64,000 nt of DNA from Niastella sp966211305 (lineage in GTDB: Bacteria > Bacteroidota > Bacteroidia > Chitinophagales > Chitinophagaceae), in contig CBIHPC010000004.1 of assembly GCA_966211305.1 (NCBI GenBank), positions 25,526 to 89,525 of the forward strand, read 5' to 3'. The translations under genes and the position numbers were made by a program. The notes beneath the pieces are model-generated. The model was given only the letters and a program-made list of their open reading frames with translations, was not told the DNA's origin and made no database searches. This document shows, in pieces, positions 18,767 through 28,258 of the stretch; position 1 is the stretch's first letter; the number at the start of each line of letters is the position of its first letter.

Positions 18767-18952
18767 TCCATTACAGCTTTATAACCACAGTACAGCATCA
18801 ACGGTTTTACCAGGTTTGCCCGGTATAGTATTATTTCCCCTGGCAGTTACGCTTGCATAGCACTTACCCGGGTTTATGGTAGTACCTGATAAGCGGGTAA
18901 TAAATATTCTTTCCCTTTTACCAAAGCTATCGGTACTGCTTCTTATTTAGAA

Positions 18953-19009
18953 TGATAGCAGTCATACACCCGGTTGCCGCAAGTCATGTTCCGGTTTAAA
19001 GTATGTTTA
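18953..19009 (+). promoter_or_regulatory. Crp-type box and -7 element before HPF copy 2
   Basis: TGATAGCAGTCA at 18953-18964 matches the core. The best -7, TATGTTTA at 19002-19009, begins 37 nt after the box rather than 23-24, and lies 21 nt before the ATG. The region from 18767 to 18952 shows no gene. Confidence 0.45.
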
Positions 19010-19030
19010 TAGTTTTAAAATAAAACGATT

Positions 19031-19354
19031 ATGGTAATCGAATTTCATAATACGGCAGGCGAGGTACAGGATTGGATAATAGGTTATATAAGAGATAAAC
19101 TGGTGCAATTACAGCAATGTAATAAAGAAATATCAAAGGCCCAGGTATATTTAAAAAGCCAGGCTGGCAACATTGACTATGGGAAAGTATGCGAAATAGA
19201 CCTTACATTAAAAGGTGACTCCTATATTGTTTGCAATAAGTCAACCAGTTATGAACGGGCTGTCAGAGATACATTAGTTGAACTTACTGAAAAAATCAGC
19301 GGTGCACACCACGAGCACAAGGAACCGCCGGAAGAACCAACAGAAAAGGCATGA
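19031..19354 (+). CDS. HPF/RaiA-like ribosome-associated protein, copy 2
   Basis: A 107-residue protein with the RaiA-type pattern: MVIEFHNTAGEVQDWI, a strand pair around AQVYLKSQ and CEIDLTLKGDSYIVCN, and the helix YERAVRDTLVELTEKI. A Glu/Pro/His-rich tail follows (HHEHKEPPEEPTEKA). It differs clearly from the copy at 4750, so the two may bind ribosomes under different conditions. A Crp-type box is upstream. The family call rests on pattern, not on a conserved catalytic motif. Confidence 0.65.
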   Translation: MVIEFHNTAGEVQDWIIGYIRDKLVQLQQCNKEISKAQVYLKSQAGNIDYGKVCEIDLTLKGDSYIVCNKSTSYERAVRDTLVELTEKISGAHHEHKEPPEEPTEKA

Positions 19355-19426
19355 GTTGATTGTTAACCTGAAATTTTGGCTCTACACTTACACGAAGAAA
19401 AGTCCTGTAGGTGAACCGGCAGATGG

Positions 19427-19469
19427 TGATACCTGTCATCGTTACCTGTGACCTATATCAATTATTTTG
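19427..19469 (+). promoter_or_regulatory. Two Crp-type boxes before the PepSY-like gene
   Basis: TGATACCTGTCA (19427-19438) lies 23 nt before TTATTTTG (19462-19469, 7 of 8 to TAnnTTTG). A second box TGACCTATATCA (19449-19460) is 22 bp downstream of the first, next to the -7 element. In the other pairs the second box is upstream; here it would overlap polymerase and might repress. Confidence 0.55.
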
Positions 19470-19530
19470 AATTCATGATGCCGCAACTTTATATAGACAT
19501 ATTGCATCTAAAAATTTAAACTTACAAATT

Positions 19531-20037
19531 ATGAAACGCTATGTTTTAACGATTGTTGCTGTGTTTTTTACACTTGGGTATACTATACCTGTTTTTGCTC
19601 AGGAAACTTTGCCTGAGGTAACGGTAGTGGCAACAAACTATAAGTACCTTAAATCTGTTGGCGGAAAGGAAGTCGCCCAGCCGGTTCAGGTACTTCAACG
19701 TACAGCTGCTGCTTATGATGTAAAGAAATCCGAATATTATGAAGATGAATATGATTCCTATTTTATTTCATTTTACATTCCCCAGGGACAAATTCTGGCA
19801 GCCTACGATAAAGATGGAAAACTCATCCGGACTGCGGAAAAGTATGAAAATGTAAAATTACCATCTGCCGTTACCAACGCCGTAGCCGGCAGATTCCCGA
19901 ATTGGAAAATTTCAAAGGATGTTTATCAGGTAACTTACTATGAAGAGAAGGGAGCCGATAAAAAATATAAACTTCTTTTGGAAAATGGAAATAAACGGAT
20001 GAAGGTGAAAGTAAATGAGGCAGGTGAATTTTTCTAA
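19531..20037 (+). CDS. Secreted PepSY-like protein
   Basis: A 168-residue protein with a signal peptide of about 23 residues ending in VFAQ. Two repeats of the PepSY-like (beta-lactamase-inhibitor-like) fold follow, seen around YFISFYIPQGQILAAYDKDG and VYQVTYYEEKGADKKYKLLL. Such small periplasmic proteins are common in Bacteroidota and have no assigned function. Boxed promoter upstream. Confidence 0.65.
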   Translation: MKRYVLTIVAVFFTLGYTIPVFAQETLPEVTVVATNYKYLKSVGGKEVAQPVQVLQRTAAAYDVKKSEYYEDEYDSYFISFYIPQGQILAAYDKDGKLIRTAEKYENVKLPSAVTNAVAGRFPNWKISKDVYQVTYYEEKGADKKYKLLLENGNKRMKVKVNEAGEFF

Positions 20038-20263
20038 CAGCCTTCTCCTTATGTAAAATTTCAAACCGGTTCTTATTCCGCTGCTCTTTGGGATCAGCCT
20101 GATCTGCCAGGGTGTTCTCCTTTATTTGTTAATTTAGCGAGCCAATAAAACTATCATCATGAGCCAGGTCATTTGCATTTATTGATCACGCATCTTTCAG
20201 TTTTTGGCCCCTTTTAGGGGCCATTGTATTGGATTATGGACTATGGACCAACAATAATCAAAC
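20038..20263. other. Intergenic stretch without a clear gene
   Basis: It contains a TGA-N6-TCA match (TGAGCCAGGTCA, 20160-20171) without a good -7 and a hairpin GGCCCC-TTTTA-GGGGCC at 20206-20222. The hairpin has no T-tract on its 3' side on either strand, so it is not a standard terminator. No coding remnant was recognised. Confidence 0.4.
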
Positions 20264-20359
20264 AAATATGCCGCTTACTTCCTGTTTATTATTTCAGCTA
20301 TTGGTGTATCAATCGCATATAACAGCGGGGGAGAAGCAGGAAATGAAGATGATGATTAA
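20264..20359 (+). pseudogene. Possible tail of a small membrane protein
   Basis: An open stretch after a TAA at 20255-20257, without an ATG, reads KYAAYFLFIISAIGVSIAY and ends in an acidic EAGNEDDD tail before TAA at 20357-20359. A hydrophobic helix followed by an acidic tail looks like a membrane protein terminus. No family is recognised and it may be chance. Confidence 0.25.
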
Positions 20360-20382
20360 TTCCCATCATTAACAAACTACTA

Positions 20383-21492
20383 ATGGCAAAGCATTCAAAT
20401 AAAAACCTGCAAACTGAGGTAGATGCCTGTTTTCTGTATAATAAACTGGCAAAAGTTGAATCTGATGCAACGGTTGCCAATGTATTCAGGCAAATGAGTT
20501 CTATTGAAAAAGAACATGCAGAAGCATTATTAAGAAAAATGAACCTGGATCCGGTTTCTGCATTTCCACCACCTTCTTTCAGGGCTAAAACCCTTAATAC
20601 CATTGGTAAGGTTTTTGGTTACGATCTTGTTCTGGGTATTTTGATGGATACAGAAAAGACTATTTCAACTGCGGTTATTAATTCTAAAAATAAATATAAT
20701 ATATCCATTACCGGTAGCGAAACAAACCATGTGAAAATACTAAGGTCACTTTTAGAAAATGAATCTAAAGTTACAGGCAGTAATGTTGCGAAATTTGAAA
20801 GTAAACACCGTTCTGTTGGTGGCAATGCTTTACGGGCAGCAGTACTTGGCGGCAATGACGGGTTGGTTTCTAACTTTAGTTTGGTAATGGGAATTGCGGG
20901 AGCCACCGCCGGTGGTTCAGGTGTTTTGCTTGCCGGCGTTGCAGGATTACTGGCCGGTTCATTGTCAATGGCTTTGGGCGAGTGGATCTCAGTGAAAAGT
21001 TCACAGGAATTACATGAAAATCAGATGCAGCTGGAAATGGAAGAACTGGAAACTAACCCTGAGGGCGAGCAAAAAGAGCTGGCGTTAATTTATATTGCAA
21101 AAGGCATCCCGGAAGACCAGGCCAATGACATGGCAGTCGGACTTATGATGGATAAAAATCAGGCATATGAGGTACTGGTGAAGGAAGAACTGGGTATAAA
21201 TGTAGAAGAACTAAAAGGTTCTGCTATGGAAGCCGCTGTTTATTCCTTTATACTTTTTGCTATTGGGGCAGTAATACCAGTAATTCCGTTTATATTTACC
21301 AGGGGTATGCAAGCAATTATTATTAGTGTGATCGGTAGTGCCGGTGGTTTATTTCTAATAGGTGCTGCCATTACATTATTCACGGGTAAAAGTATTTGGT
21401 TCTCTGGTTTCAGGCAAGTAATATTTGGTTTGATTGCAGCCGCCATTACATTTGGAATTGGTAAATTAATAGGTATTTCCCTGGCTGGATAA
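20383..21492 (+). CDS. Ferritin-like domain fused to VIT1/CCC1 transporter (Mbfa-like)
   Basis: A 369-residue protein. Residues 1 to about 140 are a ferritin/rubrerythrin-like helical domain with conserved Glu residues (EVDACFLYNKLAKVESD, EKEHAEALLRKM). Residues about 145-369 are a VIT1/CCC1 iron/manganese transporter with LGGNDGLVSNFSLVMGIAGA, ALGEWISVKSSQE, a cytosolic metal-binding helix pair and five membrane helices. Mbfa proteins export iron or move it across the inner membrane and protect against peroxide. The neighbours are stress genes. Confidence 0.85.
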   Translation: MAKHSNKNLQTEVDACFLYNKLAKVESDATVANVFRQMSSIEKEHAEALLRKMNLDPVSAFPPPSFRAKTLNTIGKVFGYDLVLGILMDTEKTISTAVINSKNKYNISITGSETNHVKILRSLLENESKVTGSNVAKFESKHRSVGGNALRAAVLGGNDGLVSNFSLVMGIAGATAGGSGVLLAGVAGLLAGSLSMALGEWISVKSSQELHENQMQLEMEELETNPEGEQKELALIYIAKGIPEDQANDMAVGLMMDKNQAYEVLVKEELGINVEELKGSAMEAAVYSFILFAIGAVIPVIPFIFTRGMQAIIISVIGSAGGLFLIGAAITLFTGKSIWFSGFRQVIFGLIAAAITFGIGKLIGISLAG

Positions 21493-21848
21493 TAGCAAAA
21501 GCCTGATGGTCTATAATAGTGCTTTGCAGAATTACGTGTAGCTGATCAACAGTGGCTGAGAAAATAATATTTATTGTGATTGTTGAAAATAAACTGGCCA
21601 GAAGATCCGGCCAGTTGAGCTTTGATCATTCCGTAAGCAATGGAGGAACAATGTAGTAGTTAAAAAACCAGGAGATTGGAGTGATTTACCAAACAAAATT
21701 ATTTATAACTGATTTTTCAATTTATTATGGCAATCATAATCATTTATGAAGTTGGTCAGTAATTGTTAACGTCATCTTTGTTTAAAGAATAGCAAACACG
21801 TTTTATTCTTCTGGCAATTAAATTATTCCGGTTGCCTCCCTAACAATT
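21493..21848. other. Intergenic stretch after the Mbfa-like gene
   Basis: Apart from the hairpin at 21592-21616 and a TGA-N6-TCA match at 21747-21758 that faces no gene on either strand at a sensible distance, I see nothing coding here. Confidence 0.4.
21592..21616 (-). terminator. Inverted repeat, probable terminator
   Basis: AACTGGCC (21592-21599) and GGCCAGTT (21609-21616) form a perfect 8-bp stem with a 9-nt loop. On the minus strand TATTTTC follows. It lies between the Mbfa-like gene and the desaturase remnant. Confidence 0.5.
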
Positions 21849-22109
21849 TTAACCTCCGGATATGAGAACGTAGCGCTTCAAGGAAGGAAATTTTAGATTA
21901 TAAGATACATTGAATTCCCGGGCTGTGCGTTCTACGAAAGGCGCAATTTTCCGATAATGCACGTGACATATATTCGGAAAGAGATGATGTTCGATTTGAA
22001 AATTCAACCCGCCGATATACCTTATTATTTGAAGGCGGGCAGTACACGATTTGACATTGATCACGTCGCAATTATGATGACAGTCAATTATTTTTTGTAT
22101 GCCAGGCAT
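21849..22109 (-). pseudogene. 3' remnant of a membrane fatty-acid desaturase
   Basis: The last 45 or so codons read IGGLNFQIEHHLFPNICHVH and on to a normal-looking C terminus. This is the third histidine box (QIEHH) and tail of linoleoyl-CoA-type desaturases. The codons before IGGLNF are not desaturase-like, and the first two histidine boxes are missing. The upstream side contains two TGA-N6-TCA matches (22052-22063 and 22075-22086) and then the end of a cusA gene. The gene has lost about 85% of its length. Confidence 0.75.
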
Positions 22110-22120
22110 CAGTTTTCATA

Positions 22121-25100
22121 TCAGCTTTTGAGATTATTTAACTGTACTGTGCCATATTTTTTTAATTCATTTTCCCTAACCATTGCATACAAAACAGGCA
22201 GTACAATCAGAACGAACAGGGTGGAGGATACAAGACCAAACACGAAAGGATAAGTAATCGGCTTCATTACATCGCTGCCGGTGCCTGTTGCCAGTAATAC
22301 GGGTAAAAGGCCAAGTATGTCAACGATCACCGTCATCAACTTTGGACGTAAACGTAATACAGCGCCATCGTAAATAGCATCTTCCAGCGCCTGATTGTCA
22401 AGCGGCTGATGATTTTCTTCCTGTCTGGTTCTCTTTATAAATAAGGAATTATTCAGGTAAACCAGCATCAACACGCCTGTTTCTACCGCTATTCCGAATA
22501 AGGCAACAAAGCCAACTGCAACCGCCACTGAAAAATTTATGTGGAAGAAATAGAGCGAATAAGCACCACCTACAAGCGCAATAGGGATGGCAGATAACAC
22601 AATCATCACTTCGCGGAATGACTGGAAAGTGAAGTATAAAATTATTGTGATTATTACAAGTACAACTGGCAGTATCAATTTTAACCGTTGTTCAGCTCTA
22701 ACCTGATTCTCATATTGTCCGCTCCATTCAAGAAAGTATCCTTTTGGAAGCTTTTTTACAGCAGCTTCTAAATTATTCCGGGCATCTTTCACAGTACTAC
22801 CAAGGTCACGATCACGAACATTGAACAGAAGCGTTCCCCTGAGCATGGCATTTTCGGAATTTATCATGGGCGGTCCTTCGGTGATTCCAATGTCGGCCAA
22901 TGCACCTAATGGAACCGGCCCATAATCCATCGTAATGACGGGAAGCCTGGAAAGTTTCGTAATGGAATTCCGATAATCCTGCGCCAAACGTACATTTACC
23001 GGAAAACGTTGTCGTCCCTCTATCGTCTGTGTGATGTTCATTCCGCCCAAAGCAGTTTCGATAAACATGTTTACTTCATCCACAGAAAGGTTATATCGGC
23101 CAAGTTCTTCCTTTTTGATCTTTATATCGATGTATTTACCTCCGGTTATCGGCTCAACATACAGGTCCTTAACACCTTTTATGTTCTGGAGTGATTTTTT
23201 GAGCTCCTGTGCCAGTTGGTTGATGGTATCAAGATTTTGACCATAAATTTTTAACCCCACATCTGTACGGATGCCTGTTGAAAGCATGTTGATACGGTTG
23301 ATGATAGGTTGCGTCCAGCCATTTATTACACCCGGAATTTGCAATTTGGAATTTAGTTCATTGATAATATCATTTTTGGTTATGTTATTTCGCCACTGGG
23401 ATTTGGGCTTAAGCAGTATGATGGTTTCAATCATACTGATAGGCGCATTATCGGTAGCCGTATTGGCGCGACCTGCTTTGCCTAATACGTTGTGCACTTC
23501 GGGTACAGTTAGTATCAGTTTATCCTGCACCTGCATAATGCGTTTAATTTCTGAATTGGAAACATCGGGCAACGTTACCGGCATGAAAAGCAATGACCCT
23601 TCGTCCAACGGTGGCATAAATTCCCTGCCCAAACGCATCACGAGTGGAATACTTCCTGCCAGTATTAAAAGACTTATGAACAGTGTAAGCTTTTTCCATT
23701 TTAAACAACCGCGAAGAACAGGTGAGTACAGGAAGATAAAAAATCCAGATACGGGATGTTTGCTTTCCGGTCTTACCTTTCCTTTCAGTAAAAAAACCAT
23801 TAACACAGGCACCAGGAAAACGGCTACCAAAGCCGAACCAATCATGGCAAAGGATTTTGTCCATACTAAAGGGGCAAAAAGTTTATGTTCCTGACCGGTC
23901 AGGAACAGGATCGGGCTGAACGAAACCAGGGTAACCAGTATGGAACTAACCACAGCCGTCCCGATCATTTTAGAAGAGGACTCAATTTTTTGTTCCCGTT
24001 CCAGTTTAGTCAGCATAATATTTGTTTAATCGGTTTCCCCGCTTAACGATTTCATGGTATTTTCTACCATCACTATACCTGCATCCACCAGGTCACCTAC
24101 CGCCAGTGCCACTCCGGCCAATGACATAATATTGGAAGTAATTCCAAACCATTTCATCAGGATAAATGCCATAAGCACCGACACTGGAATGGTGACGACT
24201 ACCACTAAAGCACTGCGGATGTGAAGCAGGAACAGGAACAATACGAGGCTCACAATGATAACTTCTTCAATGACGGCTTCTTTTAATGTGGCAATAGTCG
24301 AATCAATTAAATCGGCGCGATCATAAGCAGCTTTAAACTGTACCCCGGGGGGCAATCCTTTTTCTACATCAGTTAACTTTAATTTTACCCTGTCAATTAC
24401 ATCTTTTGCATTTTGTCCGTACCGCATCACCACAATACCGCCCACTTTTTCGCCTTCGCCATTCTCTTCAATTATTCCAAGCCGAAGATCACCCCCCATT
24501 TGTACCGAGCCAATATCTTTAATGCGTACAGGAATGGAATTAATGGTCTTTATTGATATATTTTCAATTTGACTGATATCCTTAATATAGCCTATCCCAC
24601 GGATAATATACCCCATATCGGATTGTTCAAATTTTCGTCCGCCTACATCATTGTTGTTCATTTTGATCTTGTTCACCACGTCCATCAATGGAATATTGTA
24701 AAACTGAAGCAGTACCGGATCTACGATTACCTGATATTGTTTCTGAAATCCGCCGAAGGAAGCCACCTCGCTAACACCTTCTACCGTTTGTAACGCAAAG
24801 CGGATATACCAGTCCTGTAACGCTCTTAATTCACCTAGATTAAAACCGGGAGCGTTGAGCGTGTACCAGAAAACGTGTCCGAGCCCTGTGCCATCTGGTC
24901 CTAATGTGGGCGTTACGCCGGTCGGTAGTAAACGTTGTGCAGAATTTAATTTTTCCAGCACCCTGGACCTTGCCCAGTATATATCGGCATTGTCATCAAA
25001 GATCACAAACACGAAACTCATCCCGAACATACTGTTAGCCCTGATGTTCTTCACTTTCGGTATGCCCTGCAGATTACTAACGAGTGGATAGGTTACCTGG

Positions 25101-25288
25101 TCTTCTATGATTTGAGGACTACGTCCCATCCATTCAGTAAAAATGATGACCTGATTCTCTGAAAGATCGGGAATGGCATCAACTGGTGTTGTCTTTAAAG
25201 CATAAATGCCATATATAACCAACATTACAGCTACCATTAAAACGATAAATCGGTTCCGTAATGCTGTTTCAATTAGCTTTGAGATCAT
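22121..25288 (-). pseudogene. CusA/CzcA-type RND metal efflux pump split by one in-frame stop
   Basis: Two adjacent pieces together make a full-length pump of about 1054 residues. The N-terminal 420 residues (24026-25288) end ENTMKSLSGETD before TAA. After only nine more in-frame bases the C-terminal 631 residues (22121-24016) begin MLTKLEREQKIESS and continue in the same frame. The stop falls in the cytoplasmic linker after the fourth membrane helix, just past the conserved VDAGIVMVEN. All other motifs look intact, so this is one nonsense change or a naturally split gene. No intact CusB or CusC partner is adjacent. Confidence 0.8.
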
Positions 25289-25406
25289 AGTGGTTACTTT
25301 AGAAAATAATGCAGCTCACCGGAAAAGCAATTCAGTTACCCGGCAATTGCCGCTGTTTTACTTAGCCTGTTTTCCAAACCTTTCGCCATACGAAGCCGTC
25401 GGTACA

Positions 25407-27680
25407 CTAATTCTGAATTGAAGCCATTGTTCTTAATATGTCGGAAGCCCATTTGTAGACGTTATGATTCATTATCATCCTTCGCATTTGTTTCATTTTT
25501 TGGTATTGCAGTTCTTTGGGCATTTCCAGGGCCATTTTAATTGAATCAGCAGTTTGCTCCGTGTCATAAGGATTAATGATCAATGCGCCCGGCAGTTCGT
25601 GGGAAGCTCCTGCAAAGCGGCTCAGGATCAGCACTCCGTCGTTCTGATCGCGTGAAGCTATAAACTCCTTTGCAACAAGGTTCATTCCATCGTGCAAAGA
25701 GGTTACCATACAAAGGTTGGCAGATTTATAATAAGGCATTATTTCTTCGTGACTATGGTGTCTTTTTAAAAACAAAATGGGTTGCCAGTTCTTGGTTTTA
25801 AATTTCCAATTAATTCTGTTGACCTCATTCTCAACAGCGCTTACTGTATCGGAATAGGTTTTTAGGAGGGCCCTGCTTACCGCACCGATCTGTACTAATG
25901 TAAAATTTCCGATGTAATTGGGGTACTTTTCCAAAAACCTTTCTATTGCCAGGAATTTCTCAATTAATCCTTTAGTATAGTCAATCCTTTCCACGCCAAT
26001 GCACATGTAAGTTGCATTTATTCCATGTTGTTTTAAAAGTTCAGCAGGTGATGTGCGAACGGTTGGTTTAGCATCATAATCTTTTAATGTAAAGGCAATG
26101 CTGATGGGGAATGGCTTTACCATCGTAAAATGATTCGCCAGTTTAACCGAAAAGCTTTCCCAGATCACTCTCGATTCCAGTGCATTGTTAACCGTTTCTA
26201 AAAAGTTATTGCAATGATATTGGGTATGGAAGCCGATCAGGTCTGCCCCCAACATGCCATAAAGTAATTGTTTTTGCCAGGGACAAATGCCAAAAGATTC
26301 GGGATTTGGCCATGGAATATGCCAGAATATAGCCACTTTGGCATCGGGTCTTTCTTTCTTGATCAATTGTGGTAAAAGGGCGAAGTGGTAGTCCTGCACT
26401 AAAATGAATGGGTCTTCTTCATTCTTTATTTCTTCAAGTACAGCTTTAGCATACAATTGATTCACTTCCGTGTAATAATCCCAGTCCACGGTTCTGAATA
26501 CAGGCCTGGTATGTGCAATGTGACACAGCGGCCATAACCCTTCATTGGAGAACCCATAATAAAAGTGTTTTTCCTGTTCTTTGGTTAACCATATCCGCCG
26601 TAATGTATATTTATTTTCGTATGGCGGAACAGCAACCTTATCATTTTCATCTACCGTTTCTTTATCGGCATCCCCGCTACCGGAGGCTATCCATAAACCG
26701 CCGCAAGCTTTTAATATTGGCTCCATTGCCGTTACCATGCCACTTGCGGGAACGAGGCACTGTATTTCCCTGCCGACCCTGACGTGCATATAAGGTTCCC
26801 TATTGGAAACCACAATCATCATTTTGTTTTTCAGTATCACCTTCATTTCCTCATTCAGCCTTTCCGGAGTCCACACATTTTCAGCTGTTGTTCTAAGTTT
26901 GGCCTCTTCCTGTGCTATGGCCTTTGCTTCCTGCATTGCCTTGGCTATGCCCGTTATCTCTCTGTACAACGGTTCGAGGAAAGGTACGGAAGGTCGTTTT
27001 GACAATTTTTCAAGATCGCCGGATCTGGCAGCCTTTGCCCATTCAATTACTCTGTTTATGGGCGACAGAATTCCCCAACGAACAATAAGAAGGGTAACTA
27101 TTGAAATTACCAATGCCTGTAGGAACCAGCGCCAAAAATTCCTGAACCATACGCCATTCAGTATATTCTCAATATAATTGGCATCGGTATAAAAAACAAC
27201 GGCAGCGGCAGGAAGATCTGTGTTCTTAATAAGTCTTACATATTCATAGTAATGTGCACCTTTTATTTTTACAAATCTTCCCATCGAAGAGTCGGCAGAT
27301 ATTGCCTGGGATATAAAATCTGAAGATGAAGCAAGTAACGGTTTTACGACATCATTTGTTGAAATAATGCTGTCCTGGTTAAAGTAAACATTGATCCCGA
27401 TAAATCTATATTGATTAACAATACTATCTGTTATTTTTGAAGCCACCAGGCTGTCTCCCTTTTCCAATTCCAGGAAATAAGCTTCATAAAAGTCTTCGGC
27501 AATCCGAACCGTTTTATTTTCAAGCTCATTGTTTAATTGTTTACGGTCACCTGCAATCTGAAACGCGGTAAAACCGTAAGCAACCAAACCGACCCCAACT
27601 ATAATAGATGTTATTAGCGCTAAATTGATTTTCATATGCTTTTTATAACGGGCAGTATATCTGTTTGCATTATAATACAA
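25407..27680 (-). CDS. otsA: Trehalose-6-phosphate synthase with N-terminal membrane sensor and HAMP
   Basis: 757 residues. The N-terminal 270 hold two transmembrane helices (about 20-40 and 180-200) around an extracytoplasmic domain, then a HAMP-like linker (SPINRVIEWAKAARSGDLEKL). Residues about 285-757 are the GT20 domain: VLVQDYHFALLPQLIK-type helix, WHIPWPNPESF, GVERIDYTKG and LHDGMNLVAKEF. The usual OtsA is about 460 residues, so the sensor module is an addition. It makes trehalose-6-phosphate from UDP-glucose and glucose-6-phosphate; no phosphatase gene is nearby. The start could also be the ATG at 27635. Confidence 0.85.
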   Translation of the reverse strand: MYYNANRYTARYKKHMKINLALITSIIVGVGLVAYGFTAFQIAGDRKQLNNELENKTVRIAEDFYEAYFLELEKGDSLVASKITDSIVNQYRFIGINVYFNQDSIISTNDVVKPLLASSSDFISQAISADSSMGRFVKIKGAHYYEYVRLIKNTDLPAAAVVFYTDANYIENILNGVWFRNFWRWFLQALVISIVTLLIVRWGILSPINRVIEWAKAARSGDLEKLSKRPSVPFLEPLYREITGIAKAMQEAKAIAQEEAKLRTTAENVWTPERLNEEMKVILKNKMMIVVSNREPYMHVRVGREIQCLVPASGMVTAMEPILKACGGLWIASGSGDADKETVDENDKVAVPPYENKYTLRRIWLTKEQEKHFYYGFSNEGLWPLCHIAHTRPVFRTVDWDYYTEVNQLYAKAVLEEIKNEEDPFILVQDYHFALLPQLIKKERPDAKVAIFWHIPWPNPESFGICPWQKQLLYGMLGADLIGFHTQYHCNNFLETVNNALESRVIWESFSVKLANHFTMVKPFPISIAFTLKDYDAKPTVRTSPAELLKQHGINATYMCIGVERIDYTKGLIEKFLAIERFLEKYPNYIGNFTLVQIGAVSRALLKTYSDTVSAVENEVNRINWKFKTKNWQPILFLKRHHSHEEIMPYYKSANLCMVTSLHDGMNLVAKEFIASRDQNDGVLILSRFAGASHELPGALIINPYDTEQTADSIKMALEMPKELQYQKMKQMRRMIMNHNVYKWASDILRTMASIQN

Positions 27681-27767
27681 TAATAACTCCGTAAAATAGC
27701 TATGCTTTGTCTGGCATTATAAAGGTACCTTAAATATGCGATGGCTGCGAATACGAATCAATTCTAA

Positions 27768-27908
27768 AGAGGTTTGCTGAAGGGACTGGAGGGCCAGTTG
27801 CTTTTCGTTTATAAAGGAAAAGCAGGCAATAATTTCGGAAATGAGAAATACGCAATTAATAAAGTAAATACGAGTTCCTGGAATCTCATATTTAATTATC
27901 GTTTCTAA
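27768..27908 (+). pseudogene. 3' remnant of an outer-membrane porin-like gene
   Basis: 46 open codons follow a TAA at 27765-27767 and end in WNLIFNYRF and TAA. Alternating polar and hydrophobic residues (GLEGQLLFVYKGKAG, AINKVNTSSWNLIFNYRF) and the terminal Phe are typical of the last strands of outer-membrane beta-barrels. Nothing of the rest remains. The plus-strand remnant runs up to the 3' end of the DUF2892 gene. Confidence 0.6.
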
Positions 27909-27924
27909 TTATATACTCTTACGC

Positions 27925-28134
27925 TCACTGTTTTTTTGCCGGGCAGGTGCTTATACCTAATACGCTGTATAGCGGGCATAGGCCAACCAAGCTGGTTAAT
28001 ACAAAAACACCGCCGAGAATTACCATTATCAATCCGGGAGTGCCGGTAATATATCCGCCAAAATAAAGGTATGCAAATACACCCGCAAGAAATATGCGGA
28101 TGATACGGTCGGTATTGCCCATATTTTTTTTCAT
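27925..28134 (-). CDS. DUF2892 (YgaP-like) small membrane protein
   Basis: 69 residues: MKKNMGNTDRIIRI, two membrane helices, and a PLYSVLGISTCPAKKQ end with two cysteines (CPLYSVLGISTC). This is the DUF2892 pattern often found with sulfur-transfer and YeeE genes, which is the case here across the divergent promoter. An in-frame longer version to 28204 is in another frame and is not supported. Confidence 0.85.
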   Translation of the reverse strand: MKKNMGNTDRIIRIFLAGVFAYLYFGGYITGTPGLIMVILGGVFVLTSLVGLCPLYSVLGISTCPAKKQ

Positions 28135-28188
28135 ATAAAATGTTATTGTTTAAATAATATACAAGATTGTTAATAAATCTCATAGCGT

Positions 28189-28234
28189 AAGTGATGTAAA
28201 TCACTTGTAACCCTGATCCTGATCTCCAATTTTG
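28189..28234 (+). promoter_or_regulatory. Perfect palindromic Crp-type site before the YeeE pair
   Basis: AAGTGATGTAAATCACTT at 28189-28206 is a palindrome with 7-bp arms around GTAA. It contains the core box TGATGTAAATCA (28192-28203). CAATTTTG (28227-28234, 7 of 8 to TAnnTTTG) begins 23 nt later and the ATG is at 28259. It could also affect the divergent DUF2892 gene. Confidence 0.7.
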
Positions 28235-28258
28235 CCATCAATAAAACATTAAAATAGT

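Noticed and set aside
20206..20222. Terminator hairpin before the Mbfa gene
   Set aside because: A good stem, but no T-tract on the 3' side of either strand.
21747..21758. Box TGAAGTTGGTCA as a promoter element
   Set aside because: No gene lies in a suitable position on either strand; likely one of the expected chance matches.
25289..25406. Coding remnant between cusA and the trehalose synthase gene
   Set aside because: Short open stretches can be read in more than one frame and none gives a recognisable protein end.
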